From: JABFXX01 sp050184455
GTDB lineage: Bacteria; Myxococcota_A; Polyangia; Haliangiales; Haliangiaceae
NCBI GenBank assembly: GCA_050184455.1
Contig: JBFXAI010000029.1
Coordinates: 1-64,000 of the forward strand
Direction of reading: 5' to 3'
DNA: 64,000 nucleotides
Made by a program: the position numbers and the translations under genes. Positions within the stretch are counted from its first letter, which is position 1. Each line of letters begins with the position of its first letter. The notes beneath the pieces are model-generated. The model saw only the letters and a program-made list of their open reading frames with translations, did not search any database and was not told the DNA's origin. Positions 28,314-36,359 of this stretch are shown here, in pieces.

Positions 28314-28568
28314 ATGCACATCATCTGGACTCTGCTCATTGGTCTCGCGGTCGGTCTGATCGCGAAGCTAGTGACGCCGGGTAAGGACCCCGGCGGCGCG
28401 GTGATGACCATGCTGCTCGGCGTGGCCGGCGCGTTCATCGCCGGATCGCTGGGTCGTGCGGGTGGTTGGTACGGGCCGAATGAGGAGGCGGGGCTGATCG
28501 CCTCGGTGCTCGGTGCGATCGTCGTGCTCGTTGGCTACCGGCTCATCGCCGGCGGAAAGGCAGCCTAG
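28314..28568 (+). CDS. GlsB/YeaQ/YmgE family small stress membrane protein
   Basis: The 84-residue inner-membrane protein has three hydrophobic segments (IIWTLLIGLAVGLIA, VMTMLLGVAGAFIAG, LIASVLGAIVVLVGY) and the TPGKDPGG turn typical of the transglycosylase-associated/GlsB family. These proteins are often induced by stress; their biochemical function is not established. The start is certain: AAGGAG lies 8 nt before the ATG at 28314, within a leader holding a possible regulated promoter. It is followed after 2 bp by a small basic protein in the same operon. Confidence 0.85.
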   Translation: MHIIWTLLIGLAVGLIAKLVTPGKDPGGAVMTMLLGVAGAFIAGSLGRAGGWYGPNEEAGLIASVLGAIVVLVGYRLIAGGKAA

Positions 28569-28570
28569 TT

Positions 28571-28834
28571 ATGTCGATGCTCAAGAAGCTTGCAGTTGGT
28601 GCGATTGCGGTGGCCGCGATCGCCGGTGGTGTCACGAAGGCGAAGCGTGCCGGAAAGGCCAAGAAAGCCGCGAAGGGTGCAAACCCCGACGTGAAGAACG
28701 CACAGCCCGAGCTGATCGAGAAGTCGGCCCAGGCGCTGAAGCCCTCGACCAAGTCGGTCGCGCCCAAGCAGCGCCGCAAGCGCAAGCTGTCGCGAGCCAA
28801 GCGCGCCGCGGCGAAGCACGCACACGCCGCGTGA
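28571..28834 (+). CDS. small lysine/alanine-rich basic protein
   Basis: The 87-residue protein begins MSMLKKLAVGAIAVAAIAGG, a hydrophobic N-terminal helix that could be a signal peptide or membrane anchor. The rest is highly basic (KAKRAGKAKKAAKG, KQRRKRKLSRAKRAAAK). A GGAAAGG ribosome-binding site lies in the end of the preceding gene, 2 bp away, so the two genes are co-transcribed. The composition suggests binding to a polyanion (DNA, RNA, acidic lipid or polysaccharide) at the membrane. No family is recognised, and low complexity limits certainty. Confidence 0.6.
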   Translation: MSMLKKLAVGAIAVAAIAGGVTKAKRAGKAKKAAKGANPDVKNAQPELIEKSAQALKPSTKSVAPKQRRKRKLSRAKRAAAKHAHAA

Positions 28835-28901
28835 TCGGCGCTGATCGTTCGCGTCGCAGCCGTGCGCGAGCTCGACCGAGCGGCCGTGTTATGCACCCGC
28901 G

Positions 28902-29375
28902 ATGTCGCTCAAGCCACCCGCGCTCGTTCCCCATCAGCTGCCGGCGCGCTCCAGCTCCGGGTATCCAGAGCCGTTTCGATCGCGCGTGCTCCCGCGCGAG
29001 AAGCGCGCGATCGGTGATGCGCTCGGACTGACCACGATCGGCGTCAATCTGACGACGCTACCGGCCGGCAAGGAGTCGTCGATGCGGCACTATCACACGC
29101 TCGAAGACGAGCTGGTGTTCGTGCTCGACGGTGAAGTCGTGCTGCGCACCGACGAAGGCGAGCAGGTGCTCTCCGCGGGAATGTGTGCGGGATTTCCGGC
29201 CGGCGTTCGCAATGGCCATCAACTCGTCAATCGGAGTGATCGCCCGGCGAGGTATCTCGAGATCAGCAACCGCGATCCGAATGATTCGGCAGAATACCCC
29301 GACGACGATCTGGTCTACAGCAAGGCCGCCGACGGGTCTCACGTATTCTCGCACAAGGACGGAACGCGATACTAA
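28902..29375 (+). CDS. cupin-domain protein
   Basis: The 157-residue cytoplasmic protein has a single cupin core at about 45-125. Motif 1 is visible as H63-x-H65-x3-E69 in RHYHTLEDELVFVLDGEV. Motif 2 is reduced to the region GMCAGFPAGVRNGHQLVN. These residues would bind one divalent metal. The C-terminus (NDSAEYPDDDLVY) resembles the stretch found in several uncharacterised cupins related to sugar-binding or transcription-linked proteins. Enzymatic role is unknown. Its stop codon (TAA) overlaps the stop of the convergent lectin-like gene by four bases, so no terminator separates them. Confidence 0.8.
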   Translation: MSLKPPALVPHQLPARSSSGYPEPFRSRVLPREKRAIGDALGLTTIGVNLTTLPAGKESSMRHYHTLEDELVFVLDGEVVLRTDEGEQVLSAGMCAGFPAGVRNGHQLVNRSDRPARYLEISNRDPNDSAEYPDDDLVYSKAADGSHVFSHKDGTRY

Positions 29376-30019
29376 GGACCGTGTTCGATCAAGAACGGTA
29401 GGTTGGTCGCGCACGCCGCGTCGGACCACATTCCGCCGGCGAGCGATCCGCACTGCTCCTCGGCGTTTTCGCTGCCGTTGAGGTCGTCGGGTTGGCCGGC
29501 GGACCATGGCACCATGCCAAGCGTCGCGCCGGTCACCCAGCTCCACCCCGCATTGGGAGTGGCCTGACTGGCCGCTTGTTGCAGCCCCGCCCATACCGTC
29601 TGACCACCGACGACGGCCATCGCAGAGGCCATCTCTTGCGGGCTGGTAATCACGGCGGCGTGCCACATCCCTGCAACGAAGCTCTTCGCGAACATGCCGT
29701 CGCGCGCGTCGCAGACCACCCAGCAATTGGGTGCCACCGGATCGACCGCAACCGCGGTGGTGCAGCCCTGGCCCATCGGAACCGGCGGGCAGGTCAGCGG
29801 CGCAGCATCGATGGATCCAGTCGCCGCATCGATCATGCCTGCATCGCTGGTGGTGTCTTCGCACGATCCTGCCGCGCCAGGCTCACGGCAGAATCCCGCG
29901 ACACATGACAAGCCGTCGGGACACAGGCCGGTCTCGCCGCAGGTATCGCTGCAATCGGACAGCTGTGGCTTGTAGCAACCTGCCACCGCCATGACGGCGA
30001 TCAGAACGAGACGGTCCAC
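29372..30019 (-). CDS. C-type lectin-like lipoprotein
   Basis: The 215-residue protein starts at GTG (30019), set by a GGAGG site 4 nt upstream. The signal peptide is short with VAGC as the lipobox. A cysteine-rich EGF-like stretch (DCSDTCGETGLCPDGLSC) follows, then a C-type-lectin-like domain at about 100-215: WVVCDARDG, then TVWAGLQQ, GWSWVTG, PWSAGQPDD, EEQCGSLAGGMWSDAAC. The last canonical Cys in PF-x-C-E is replaced (PFLIE). Bacterial members may bind carbohydrate, or only share the fold. It overlaps the end of the upstream TPR gene by 19 bp and is the last gene of the 36.2-29.4 kb operon. Confidence 0.7.
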   Translation of the reverse strand: MDRLVLIAVMAVAGCYKPQLSDCSDTCGETGLCPDGLSCVAGFCREPGAAGSCEDTTSDAGMIDAATGSIDAAPLTCPPVPMGQGCTTAVAVDPVAPNCWVVCDARDGMFAKSFVAGMWHAAVITSPQEMASAMAVVGGQTVWAGLQQAASQATPNAGWSWVTGATLGMVPWSAGQPDDLNGSENAEEQCGSLAGGMWSDAACATNLPFLIEHGP

Positions 30020-30867
30020 GTAGCCTCCATCTGCGAAGCAGTGACGGCGACGCCGAGCGAGCTGGTGCGGCGTTCGCGCCAGCCGGCGTAATAGAGGACG
30101 GCTCCGCCGGCGAGTCCGAGTGCACCCGCGACGCCGGTCACGATGCTCCAGGTCTGCGCCGATTTCCCGTCGCGCTCGAGGGCGCGTTGTTCGGACGTCC
30201 ACTCGCCACGATAGTCCTCGACCTGATCGGCGAGACCGCTGGCGCGGCGCCAGAAGTAGATCGACGTCGCGAGCAGCACGGCACCGCCCGCGGCGGCGCC
30301 AAGGCCAGCATGGCGTAGCGTCGAGCCCGGGATGGGGTCGGCATCGCGCTGTATGACCGGTGATGGCGGTGCAGGCGTCGTCGGCTCGAGATCACCATCG
30401 CGAAGCGCCACGGCCGCAGCCGGTGTGGGTCGCCGAGCGTCGGAAGCTGGCGGTGCCGCGCCGTGCGGCTCGGGCGGATTGGTCCCCGTCGGCTGCGGAT
30501 TGCACCGTGCGCGCGCCTCGTCGAGCTGGCTGCGATTCGACATCGCACGCGCCTCGCGTTCGTAGTTGGCGTACACCCGCATCGCCTGCGCACAATCACC
30601 GGCGAGCCGATGCGCTTGTCCGATGTTGAACAGCAGCATCGGTGCATTGGAGATCAGGTAGGCCTGTTTCCAGATCTCGATCGCGCGCGCGTAGTCGCCG
30701 ACGTCGTAGTGGCGCTTGCCAGCGACGTAGAGCTGCTTGGCCTGCACCTCCTCGGCGGACTCCGTGCTCGCCACGACCGGGTCGGGAGCCGGCGCCGGTG
30801 AAGCCGGCTGGGCGAATGCGGGGGTAGCCGACACCATTCCAGATGCGACGACGAACCAGGACTTCAT
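30001..30867 (-). CDS. secreted TPR protein with C-terminal membrane segments
   Basis: The 288-residue protein has a signal peptide (FVVASGMVSATPAFA). Residues 35-120 form tetratricopeptide-type helices (QLYVAGKRHYDVGDYARAIE, APMLLFNIGQAHRLAGD). A proline/alanine-rich linker follows, then two hydrophobic segments (LGAAAGGAVLLATSIYF, VTGVAGALGLAGGAVLYYAGW). This order (TPR, linker, two C-terminal helices) is common in proteins encoded beside myxobacterial kinases. It is translationally coupled to the kinase-PEGA gene (ATGA overlap at 30864-30867), with AGGAGG upstream of its ATG. It is likely an envelope partner of that kinase. Confidence 0.75.
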   Translation of the reverse strand: MKSWFVVASGMVSATPAFAQPASPAPAPDPVVASTESAEEVQAKQLYVAGKRHYDVGDYARAIEIWKQAYLISNAPMLLFNIGQAHRLAGDCAQAMRVYANYEREARAMSNRSQLDEARARCNPQPTGTNPPEPHGAAPPASDARRPTPAAAVALRDGDLEPTTPAPPSPVIQRDADPIPGSTLRHAGLGAAAGGAVLLATSIYFWRRASGLADQVEDYRGEWTSEQRALERDGKSAQTWSIVTGVAGALGLAGGAVLYYAGWRERRTSSLGVAVTASQMEATWTVSF

Positions 30868-32579
30868 CTCGAGCCTCCTGAGTCTGCGAATGGATCGCGA
30901 ACCGAATCGGTGTCTGATCGCGGAACTGGCGCCGGTATCGGTGCGGGCGCGGTAGCCGGCGGTGGCGTCGTGACGGGAGCGCGCCGGCGCGATGCGCGGA
31001 CGAGGGTGACGTTCCAATCGTGGTTGATCGCCGCTTCGATCGCGATCGTGCGCTCGACTGTTTGATAGCCAGCGCGAGACACCACGACGCGATGGTTCCC
31101 AGGTTCGAGCGCGCGCTCGAGCTTGCCGGCGACGACCGGCAGTCTGGTGCCATCGAGCTCCACGGCGGCGTCGCGCGGCGAGGTGATGATCACGAGTGAT
31201 CCGCGCGCTGCGCGAGCGGGTGATGCCGGCGCCGGCGCCACGACGGGTGCGGCTGGTGGAGCCTCCGCGGGATCGATCGCGGCAACTGGTGGTACTGGCG
31301 GCGCGGGATGGCTTGGCAACGCGTCGCTCGCGACGCGATGGGCGCCGTCGTTCATGACCACCATCGCGGTGATCGCGATGACGACGGTACCGGCGACGAT
31401 CATCCACCACCGCTTGCTCGATGGCCGCGCCTCGTCGTGAGCGGCCGATACCGAGGTGCTGGTGACCGCCAGCGTGCCGCTGGCCGGCGCAAGCTTTGCC
31501 ACCGACATCGGCGTCATCGGCGTGGTTTTCGCATCGCGCCGGATCGCGCTGCCGTCGCCGATCGGAGGCGTGACCATCACCTCGATCGCCGCGTCGTCGG
31601 CGCGCAGCTCGATCAACGACGCGCGAACCGCCGCCGGCGTAGGCCGGTCAGCGGGCTGTTTCTCGAGCATCGACAAGATCAAAGCCTCGAAGGCGGACGG
31701 CACGGCACGGTGCGTGCTCGGCAACGGCGGCGGCTCGGCGACGTGACTCGCCATGACCTGCACGGTCGACTCGGCATCGAACGGAACGCGACCGGTGGCC
31801 ATTTCGTAGGCGACCACGCCGAGCGAATAGATATCGGACGGGCCTTCGACCAGCAACCCCGCGGCTTGCTCGGGCGCCATGTACGCCGGGGTTCCGACGA
31901 CCGTCCCGGTCTGGGTCTTGCGCGCGCGATTCGACGTGCCACCGCCCGACAGCTTTGCGATGCCGAAATCGAGCAGCTTGACCCGCTCGGGCTCGCCGTC
32001 TTTGGCGGCGACGAGGAAGATGTTGTCGGGCTTGAGATCGCGATGAACGATCCCGACGGCGTGTGCGGCTTCGAGCGCGCGCAGCACGGTGTCGAGGATC
32101 TCGTAGCAGCGAGTGGGTGCCAGCGGTTCGCGATCGAGCCGATCGCGGAGGCTCTCTCCGCGCAACCATTCCATCACGAAGTAACATCTGCCGTCGGAGG
32201 TCTGTCCGAACGAGAAGATGTCGACGATGTTGGCGTGGCCGATCGCGTTGACCGCCTTGGCCTCGTGGACGAACCGCTCGAGGTTGATCGGATTGGACGA
32301 GCACGCGCGGCTCATCACCTTGATCGCGACGCGCTTGTCGATCACCGGCTGGAACGCGCCGTAGACCTCTCCCATGCCGCCGGCACCGAGCAACCGCTCG
32401 ATCTTGTACTCGCCGATCAACGTGCCGGGCACCAGTTGCTCGTCGTCGTCGGCGGCGGCGGTCGAGCCGAGCGGAGTGCCGTCGGCGGGGCAGATCAACC
32501 GAGCGCGAGGCCAGCTGGTACCGCACTGCCTGCACTCCACCCAATCCAAGGGGGCTGGCAGGTTGCTCCCGTCCACCAT
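30864..32579 (-). CDS. Ser/Thr protein kinase with zinc-ribbon-like N-terminus, transmembrane helix and PEGA domain
   Basis: The protein has 571 residues. Residues 16-34 hold C-x2-C...C-P-A-D-G, a zinc-ribbon remnant with only three cysteines. The kinase domain (about 55-320) has LGAGGMGEV, Lys87, H179-R-D-L-K-P-D-N, D204-F-G and APE (235-237), all intact. A linker leads to a membrane helix (WWMIVAGTVVIAITAMVVM), then a proline/alanine-rich region and an extracytoplasmic PEGA domain (GSLVIITSPRDAAVELDG, GNHRVVVSRAGYQTVE). PEGA domains are surface or cell-wall modules. It is co-transcribed with the FHA gene 72 bp upstream and the TPR gene downstream. Confidence 0.88.
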   Translation of the reverse strand: MVDGSNLPAPLDWVECRQCGTSWPRARLICPADGTPLGSTAAADDDEQLVPGTLIGEYKIERLLGAGGMGEVYGAFQPVIDKRVAIKVMSRACSSNPINLERFVHEAKAVNAIGHANIVDIFSFGQTSDGRCYFVMEWLRGESLRDRLDREPLAPTRCYEILDTVLRALEAAHAVGIVHRDLKPDNIFLVAAKDGEPERVKLLDFGIAKLSGGGTSNRARKTQTGTVVGTPAYMAPEQAAGLLVEGPSDIYSLGVVAYEMATGRVPFDAESTVQVMASHVAEPPPLPSTHRAVPSAFEALILSMLEKQPADRPTPAAVRASLIELRADDAAIEVMVTPPIGDGSAIRRDAKTTPMTPMSVAKLAPASGTLAVTSTSVSAAHDEARPSSKRWWMIVAGTVVIAITAMVVMNDGAHRVASDALPSHPAPPVPPVAAIDPAEAPPAAPVVAPAPASPARAARGSLVIITSPRDAAVELDGTRLPVVAGKLERALEPGNHRVVVSRAGYQTVERTIAIEAAINHDWNVTLVRASRRRAPVTTPPPATAPAPIPAPVPRSDTDSVRDPFADSGGSR

Positions 32580-32619
32580 TTCCAGCTCGACGCTATCGGG
32601 CCGGGGTGTCGCACCCCAG

Positions 32620-32634
32620 GTACCCGTGGGGTAC
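32620..32634. promoter_or_regulatory. palindromic operator candidate GTACCC-N3-GGGTAC
   Basis: This perfect 6-3-6 palindrome lies in the 72-bp gap between the FHA-winged-helix gene and the kinase-PEGA gene. The identical half-site pair recurs at 40030-40044. A nested inverted repeat ACCCCA (32613-32618) / TGGGGT (32627-32632) overlaps it. Confidence 0.5.
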
Positions 32635-32651
32635 ACCGTCGAGCGTCGGAG

Positions 32652-33461
32652 CTAGCGCTCGGAAACCACGACCGGCCGCACACACAGCCGGTAGCCAAAC
32701 CCGTGACGAGATTCGATCGCGTCGGGAAGCCCGAGCCGCTCGAGTGCGCGGCGAAGTCGCCGAACCTGCTGCTTGACGTGGTTGTCTTCGGGGTGCGGCG
32801 TGTTCCACGGCAGGTTCGTGATCAACTCGATGCTGCGCACGAATCCGCGCAGCTCATCGGGCTCGGTGACCGATGCGAGGTAGCGATCGGCGAGCAATCG
32901 CAGGAGCGCGAACTGTGTCGAGCCGAGTCCCAACGTGACGTCGCCATAGCCGACGATCCCCGCGCCCTCGCTCGTCGGCGGCAACAGCCGGAGCTCGGCT
33001 GCGCCGGCGCTGTGGGATTCCACCGTCGCTCGGTAGGACTCGGTGGCACGCCCCGCGGGTAGGGTCTCGCGATCCAGCACGAACACGAAGCCGACGTCGC
33101 CGACGACGAGCAGCTGGCGATCGCCAAGCGGGCTGGGACTGCCGATCGGCAGTCGTACGCCCTCGAGGAACGTCCCGTTGCGCGACCCGAGGTCGGTCAC
33201 GGTCCAGCTGTCGCGACGCATGTCGTACGACAGTTGCGCATGACGCCGAGACACCGAGGTCTGGATCACGGTCAACGTATTGCCGGCGTCGCGGCCGATC
33301 ACCGACGCTGCGCGGATCGGATGAAGCCGGCCCCACTGATCGCACAGCACTGCATCGGTCTCATCGTCATCGGCGAGTGGCGTAGGAGCCGTGATCTGCT
33401 CGGCGACCAATCCAGGAACTCGAACGATACGCGCGGCGAGATCGGCGAGGACGTTGGTCAT
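32652..33461 (-). CDS. FHA domain-winged helix DNA-binding protein
   Basis: The protein has 269 residues. An FHA domain at about 35-130 shows the phosphothreonine-binding residues Arg57 (IGRD), S71-R-R-H74 and N95-G-T. The C-terminal part (about 180-265) is an OmpR/PhoB-like winged helix (FALLRLLADR, VKQQVRRLRRALERLG, then RHGFGYRL at the wing). There is no receiver domain. Phosphothreonine recognition would replace aspartate phosphorylation as the input to a DNA-binding output. Its ATG overlaps the stop of the kinase-STAND gene (ATGA, 33458-33461), so it is co-translated with a probable kinase partner. A paralogue is at 40086. Confidence 0.85.
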   Translation of the reverse strand: MTNVLADLAARIVRVPGLVAEQITAPTPLADDDETDAVLCDQWGRLHPIRAASVIGRDAGNTLTVIQTSVSRRHAQLSYDMRRDSWTVTDLGSRNGTFLEGVRLPIGSPSPLGDRQLLVVGDVGFVFVLDRETLPAGRATESYRATVESHSAGAAELRLLPPTSEGAGIVGYGDVTLGLGSTQFALLRLLADRYLASVTEPDELRGFVRSIELITNLPWNTPHPEDNHVKQQVRRLRRALERLGLPDAIESRHGFGYRLCVRPVVVSER

Positions 33462-36244
33462 TTGAGCTCCACACTGATCTTGCGCAGCTGTTCCTCGAGC
33501 TTGTTGACCCTGGCATTCCGCTCATCGAGCAGTTCTTGGAGAGCGCGCTGCTTGGCGCGAACATCCTCCTCGGCGCGCTGCGCGCGCGAGGTTTCACGTT
33601 CGGCCGCTGCCAGCGCTCCGCGCGCGCGGTCGGCCTCGCGGCGTTGCTCTTCGAGCGCGGCGGCGAGCTGGCGATACGCGACCTCGAGGTCCTGCCTGCG
33701 CAGGGCGACCTCGGACGATGCCGTCTGCGCCTGCTGCTCGGCGACCCGCCGCTGCGCGTGCTCGCGCTCGCGCTCGTCTTGCGCCGTTTTCGCGCGGGCC
33801 GCCTCTTGTGCAGCGGCATCTCTCGCCGCGAGCGCCTCGCGCGCCTGGGTCTGTGCTTGTTGGGCATGCCAGCGCGCCTCGCGTTCGGCGCCGCGGATCC
33901 ACAGCAGCGCGACCGTCGCGCCAGCAGCGACCGCTGCGAGGATCGCGATCGCCGCGATCACCAGGCGACGGCGAATCCGCAGCGCGCGTTCGTCGAGCGA
34001 CAGCGCCGCATCGAGGAAGCTCCGTTCGCGGTCGGTGAGCGCACCGCGATCGGCCAGCCGCGGACGCAAGCGGCGCGCGTTCGCGAGGATCTCGCCACGC
34101 CACAACAGATCGACCAGCCGCCCGCGATCGTCCCAGTTCTTGGCGGCGGTGCGCAGCTCGATCGCGAACGCGACGATTTCTTTTTCGTCCTCGATCCATC
34201 CGGCCAGCCGGGGCCAGCCGGTGATCAGCGAGTCATGAACGATCTCGACGGTACGGCGATCGCCATCGCCGGAGACCACGAGCAACCGTGCGCGGACCAA
34301 GGTGTCGATCAACTGCAGTGTCGCCGCCCGGTCGGTCGATGTGTCGGTGAGCTCGCGCAGCTCGACGATCGCGCGGGTTCGTTCGGGGGTGACCAGTCGT
34401 TGAAACAGCCCGCGGACCTCGCGCTGACCACCCGCCGATAGATCGGCGACTACTTGATCGGCGTGCGCGGCGATCGCACCGGTGACTCCGCCCATCGCCT
34501 GATACGCCGCCGCGGTGAGCTGGCGATTGTTGCGGTCGCGCGCGTCCCACATCTTGTTTGCGATGAACTGGAGCAGCGGCAACGCACCGGACGTCTGCTC
34601 GAGTGCGTCGATCACATCGTCGACGACGCCGTCGGACTCGAACGTGTAGCCTGCGAGCCGCGCCGGGTGGGTCAACGCCTCGCGCAGTGCGACGCGATCG
34701 AGCGGTGCGAGGAACAACAGGCAGCGCGACAGGTGAGCGAGCAGCTCGGCGTGCTCGGCGATCCGATCCAGAAAGTCCGAGCGCATCGCCACGACGACCC
34801 GCAGCGGCGCCGCGACGTCATCTGCGATCGCGACTAGACATGCAACGTAGGCGGCGCGGTCCTCGACCGCCGGGACCAGCGTGTAGAGCTCTTCGAATTG
34901 GTCGACCGAGATCAAGATCCGCCGGCGAGTCGCGCGGGCGCGGGCGCGCAACACCTCGGCGAGGTACCCTGGCTCGGCGCGCAGCCGATCGATCGCGGTG
35001 GCTTCGTCGGCGACCGCGCCGTCGCCGAGCTCGAGCACCAAGCTCGCGAGGCTGCGCAACGCGTCGCGGCCGGGTCGCAGCGTGAACAGCTCCCACGGCT
35101 CCGCGCTTGCCAGCGCCGGGCCGATACCGGCGCGCACGAACGACGACTTGCCGACGCCCGACGGACCGACGACGCCGACCATCGGTTGATCGCGCAGCCG
35201 AGCGATCGCACGACGCACGTCGCCAGTTCGGCCGAAGAACACGTCTGCATCGCCATCTCCGAACGCGGATAACCCGGGATAGGGGCTCTCCTCGGCGGAG
35301 CGACGCGGGTTCCGGCCGGGACCGATCGCTTCGAGGGCCTCGAGCAATTCACGGGCGTCGCCGAACCGATCGCCGGGATTCTTCGCGAGGCAGCGATCGA
35401 TCAGCGCGACGAGCTCGTAGGGCAAGCTCGCCAACGCGCTTGCAGCAGTTGGCATCGTGCGATCAGGATCTCCGACGCTGCGGATCGCATCATCGTCGGG
35501 CTCCCCGCGCGGAGCCAGCGGATGCTGACCGGTGACCAATTCGTGGAGGATCAACCCAAATGCCCAGATGTCGGCACGATGATCCACGGCGTCGCCGCGA
35601 TGTTGTTCGGGAGCCATGTACATCGGCGTTCCGACGATCGTGCCGGTCAGCCGCTTGGCGCGGCTATCGATCGCTGGGACCGCAACGTCGAACGCACGTG
35701 CGATCCCGAAGTCGAGCACCTTGACCGAACCCTCGACGGTAACGAACACGTTCTCCGGCTTCAGATCGCGATGGACGATGCCGTGCGCGTGTGCATGGAC
35801 GAGCGCGCGCGCGACCGGAACCATGAGCTCCACTGCGGCCTGCGCGGGTTGTGGCGCGGTTTTGATCGCCGGCGCGAGGGTCTCGCCCTCGAGGTATTCG
35901 AGCACCATGAAGCCGTGACCGTGGTAGTCACCGATCTCGTGGATGACCACGATGTTTTCGTGCTGGCAGCGCGCGGTCGCGCGGGCCTCGGCGTGGAATC
36001 GCTCGACGAAGCTCGATCGCACGTCGAGCATGAACTTGATCGCCACGCGGCGGCCGAGCACGACGTCGCGCGCCAGGTACACCTGACCCATGCCGCCGCG
36101 CCCTAGCACGCGAATGATCTCGTACTTGCCGACGCGAGTCCCCGCGGGAAATGCGGTGGGAGTCCGAGGCGGCTGAGGCGTCACCGCTGTGACGCCGAGC
36201 GAACGCATCGGCCCCGTCGTTTGATCTGGGTGCGGCGGCTCCAT
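33458..36244 (-). CDS. Ser/Thr protein kinase fused to a STAND-type ATPase, with transmembrane helix and coiled coil
   Basis: The protein has 928 residues. The kinase domain (about 40-305) has LGRGGMGQV, Lys70, H158-R-D-L-K-P-E-N, D178-F-G and APE at 211-213. Residues 320-660 match the nSTAND1-type NTPase: PYPGLSAFGDGDADVFFGR, Walker A G-P-S-G-V-G-K-S (360-367), and Walker B ILISVDQFEELY with Asp448. A membrane helix at about 760-783 is followed by a long alanine/glutamate-rich coiled coil. Most relatives end in WD40 repeats; here a coiled coil takes their place. It is the first gene of the operon and overlaps the FHA gene by 4 bp. The ATG sits against GGGGAGG, so a start at 36208 is possible. 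Confidence 0.87.
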   Translation of the reverse strand: MEPPHPDQTTGPMRSLGVTAVTPQPPRTPTAFPAGTRVGKYEIIRVLGRGGMGQVYLARDVVLGRRVAIKFMLDVRSSFVERFHAEARATARCQHENIVVIHEIGDYHGHGFMVLEYLEGETLAPAIKTAPQPAQAAVELMVPVARALVHAHAHGIVHRDLKPENVFVTVEGSVKVLDFGIARAFDVAVPAIDSRAKRLTGTIVGTPMYMAPEQHRGDAVDHRADIWAFGLILHELVTGQHPLAPRGEPDDDAIRSVGDPDRTMPTAASALASLPYELVALIDRCLAKNPGDRFGDARELLEALEAIGPGRNPRRSAEESPYPGLSAFGDGDADVFFGRTGDVRRAIARLRDQPMVGVVGPSGVGKSSFVRAGIGPALASAEPWELFTLRPGRDALRSLASLVLELGDGAVADEATAIDRLRAEPGYLAEVLRARARATRRRILISVDQFEELYTLVPAVEDRAAYVACLVAIADDVAAPLRVVVAMRSDFLDRIAEHAELLAHLSRCLLFLAPLDRVALREALTHPARLAGYTFESDGVVDDVIDALEQTSGALPLLQFIANKMWDARDRNNRQLTAAAYQAMGGVTGAIAAHADQVVADLSAGGQREVRGLFQRLVTPERTRAIVELRELTDTSTDRAATLQLIDTLVRARLLVVSGDGDRRTVEIVHDSLITGWPRLAGWIEDEKEIVAFAIELRTAAKNWDDRGRLVDLLWRGEILANARRLRPRLADRGALTDRERSFLDAALSLDERALRIRRRLVIAAIAILAAVAAGATVALLWIRGAEREARWHAQQAQTQAREALAARDAAAQEAARAKTAQDEREREHAQRRVAEQQAQTASSEVALRRQDLEVAYRQLAAALEEQRREADRARGALAAAERETSRAQRAEEDVRAKQRALQELLDERNARVNKLEEQLRKISVELK

Positions 36245-36306
36245 CCTCCCCGGCCCCTGGTGGAGTGAGATCAGTGTACTCCAACCGTCCGATTGCCACG
36301 GTCGAT

Positions 36307-36321
36307 CTACCCGGTTGGTAC
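36307..36321. promoter_or_regulatory. imperfect copy of the GTACCC-N3-GGGTAC palindrome in the divergent promoter region
   Basis: CTACCC-GGT-TGGTAC differs from the perfect palindrome by one base in each half. It lies between the divergent kinase-STAND and Kelch-type genes, about 40 bp upstream of the proposed GTG start of the latter. Confidence 0.35.
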
Positions 36322-36359
36322 CCCAATGTGCGACTTCGAGAAGCGATACGCTCGGGCGC

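Noticed and set aside
31308..33062. 584-residue plus-strand frame across the kinase-PEGA and FHA genes
   Set aside because: Antisense to two well-supported genes; no domain recognised, Arg/Asp-rich shadow composition.
36315..36359. Longer N-terminus for the Kelch-type protein from a TTG codon
   Set aside because: Adds 15 polar residues before the signal peptide, has no ribosome-binding site, and overlaps the palindrome-like site at 36307-36321.
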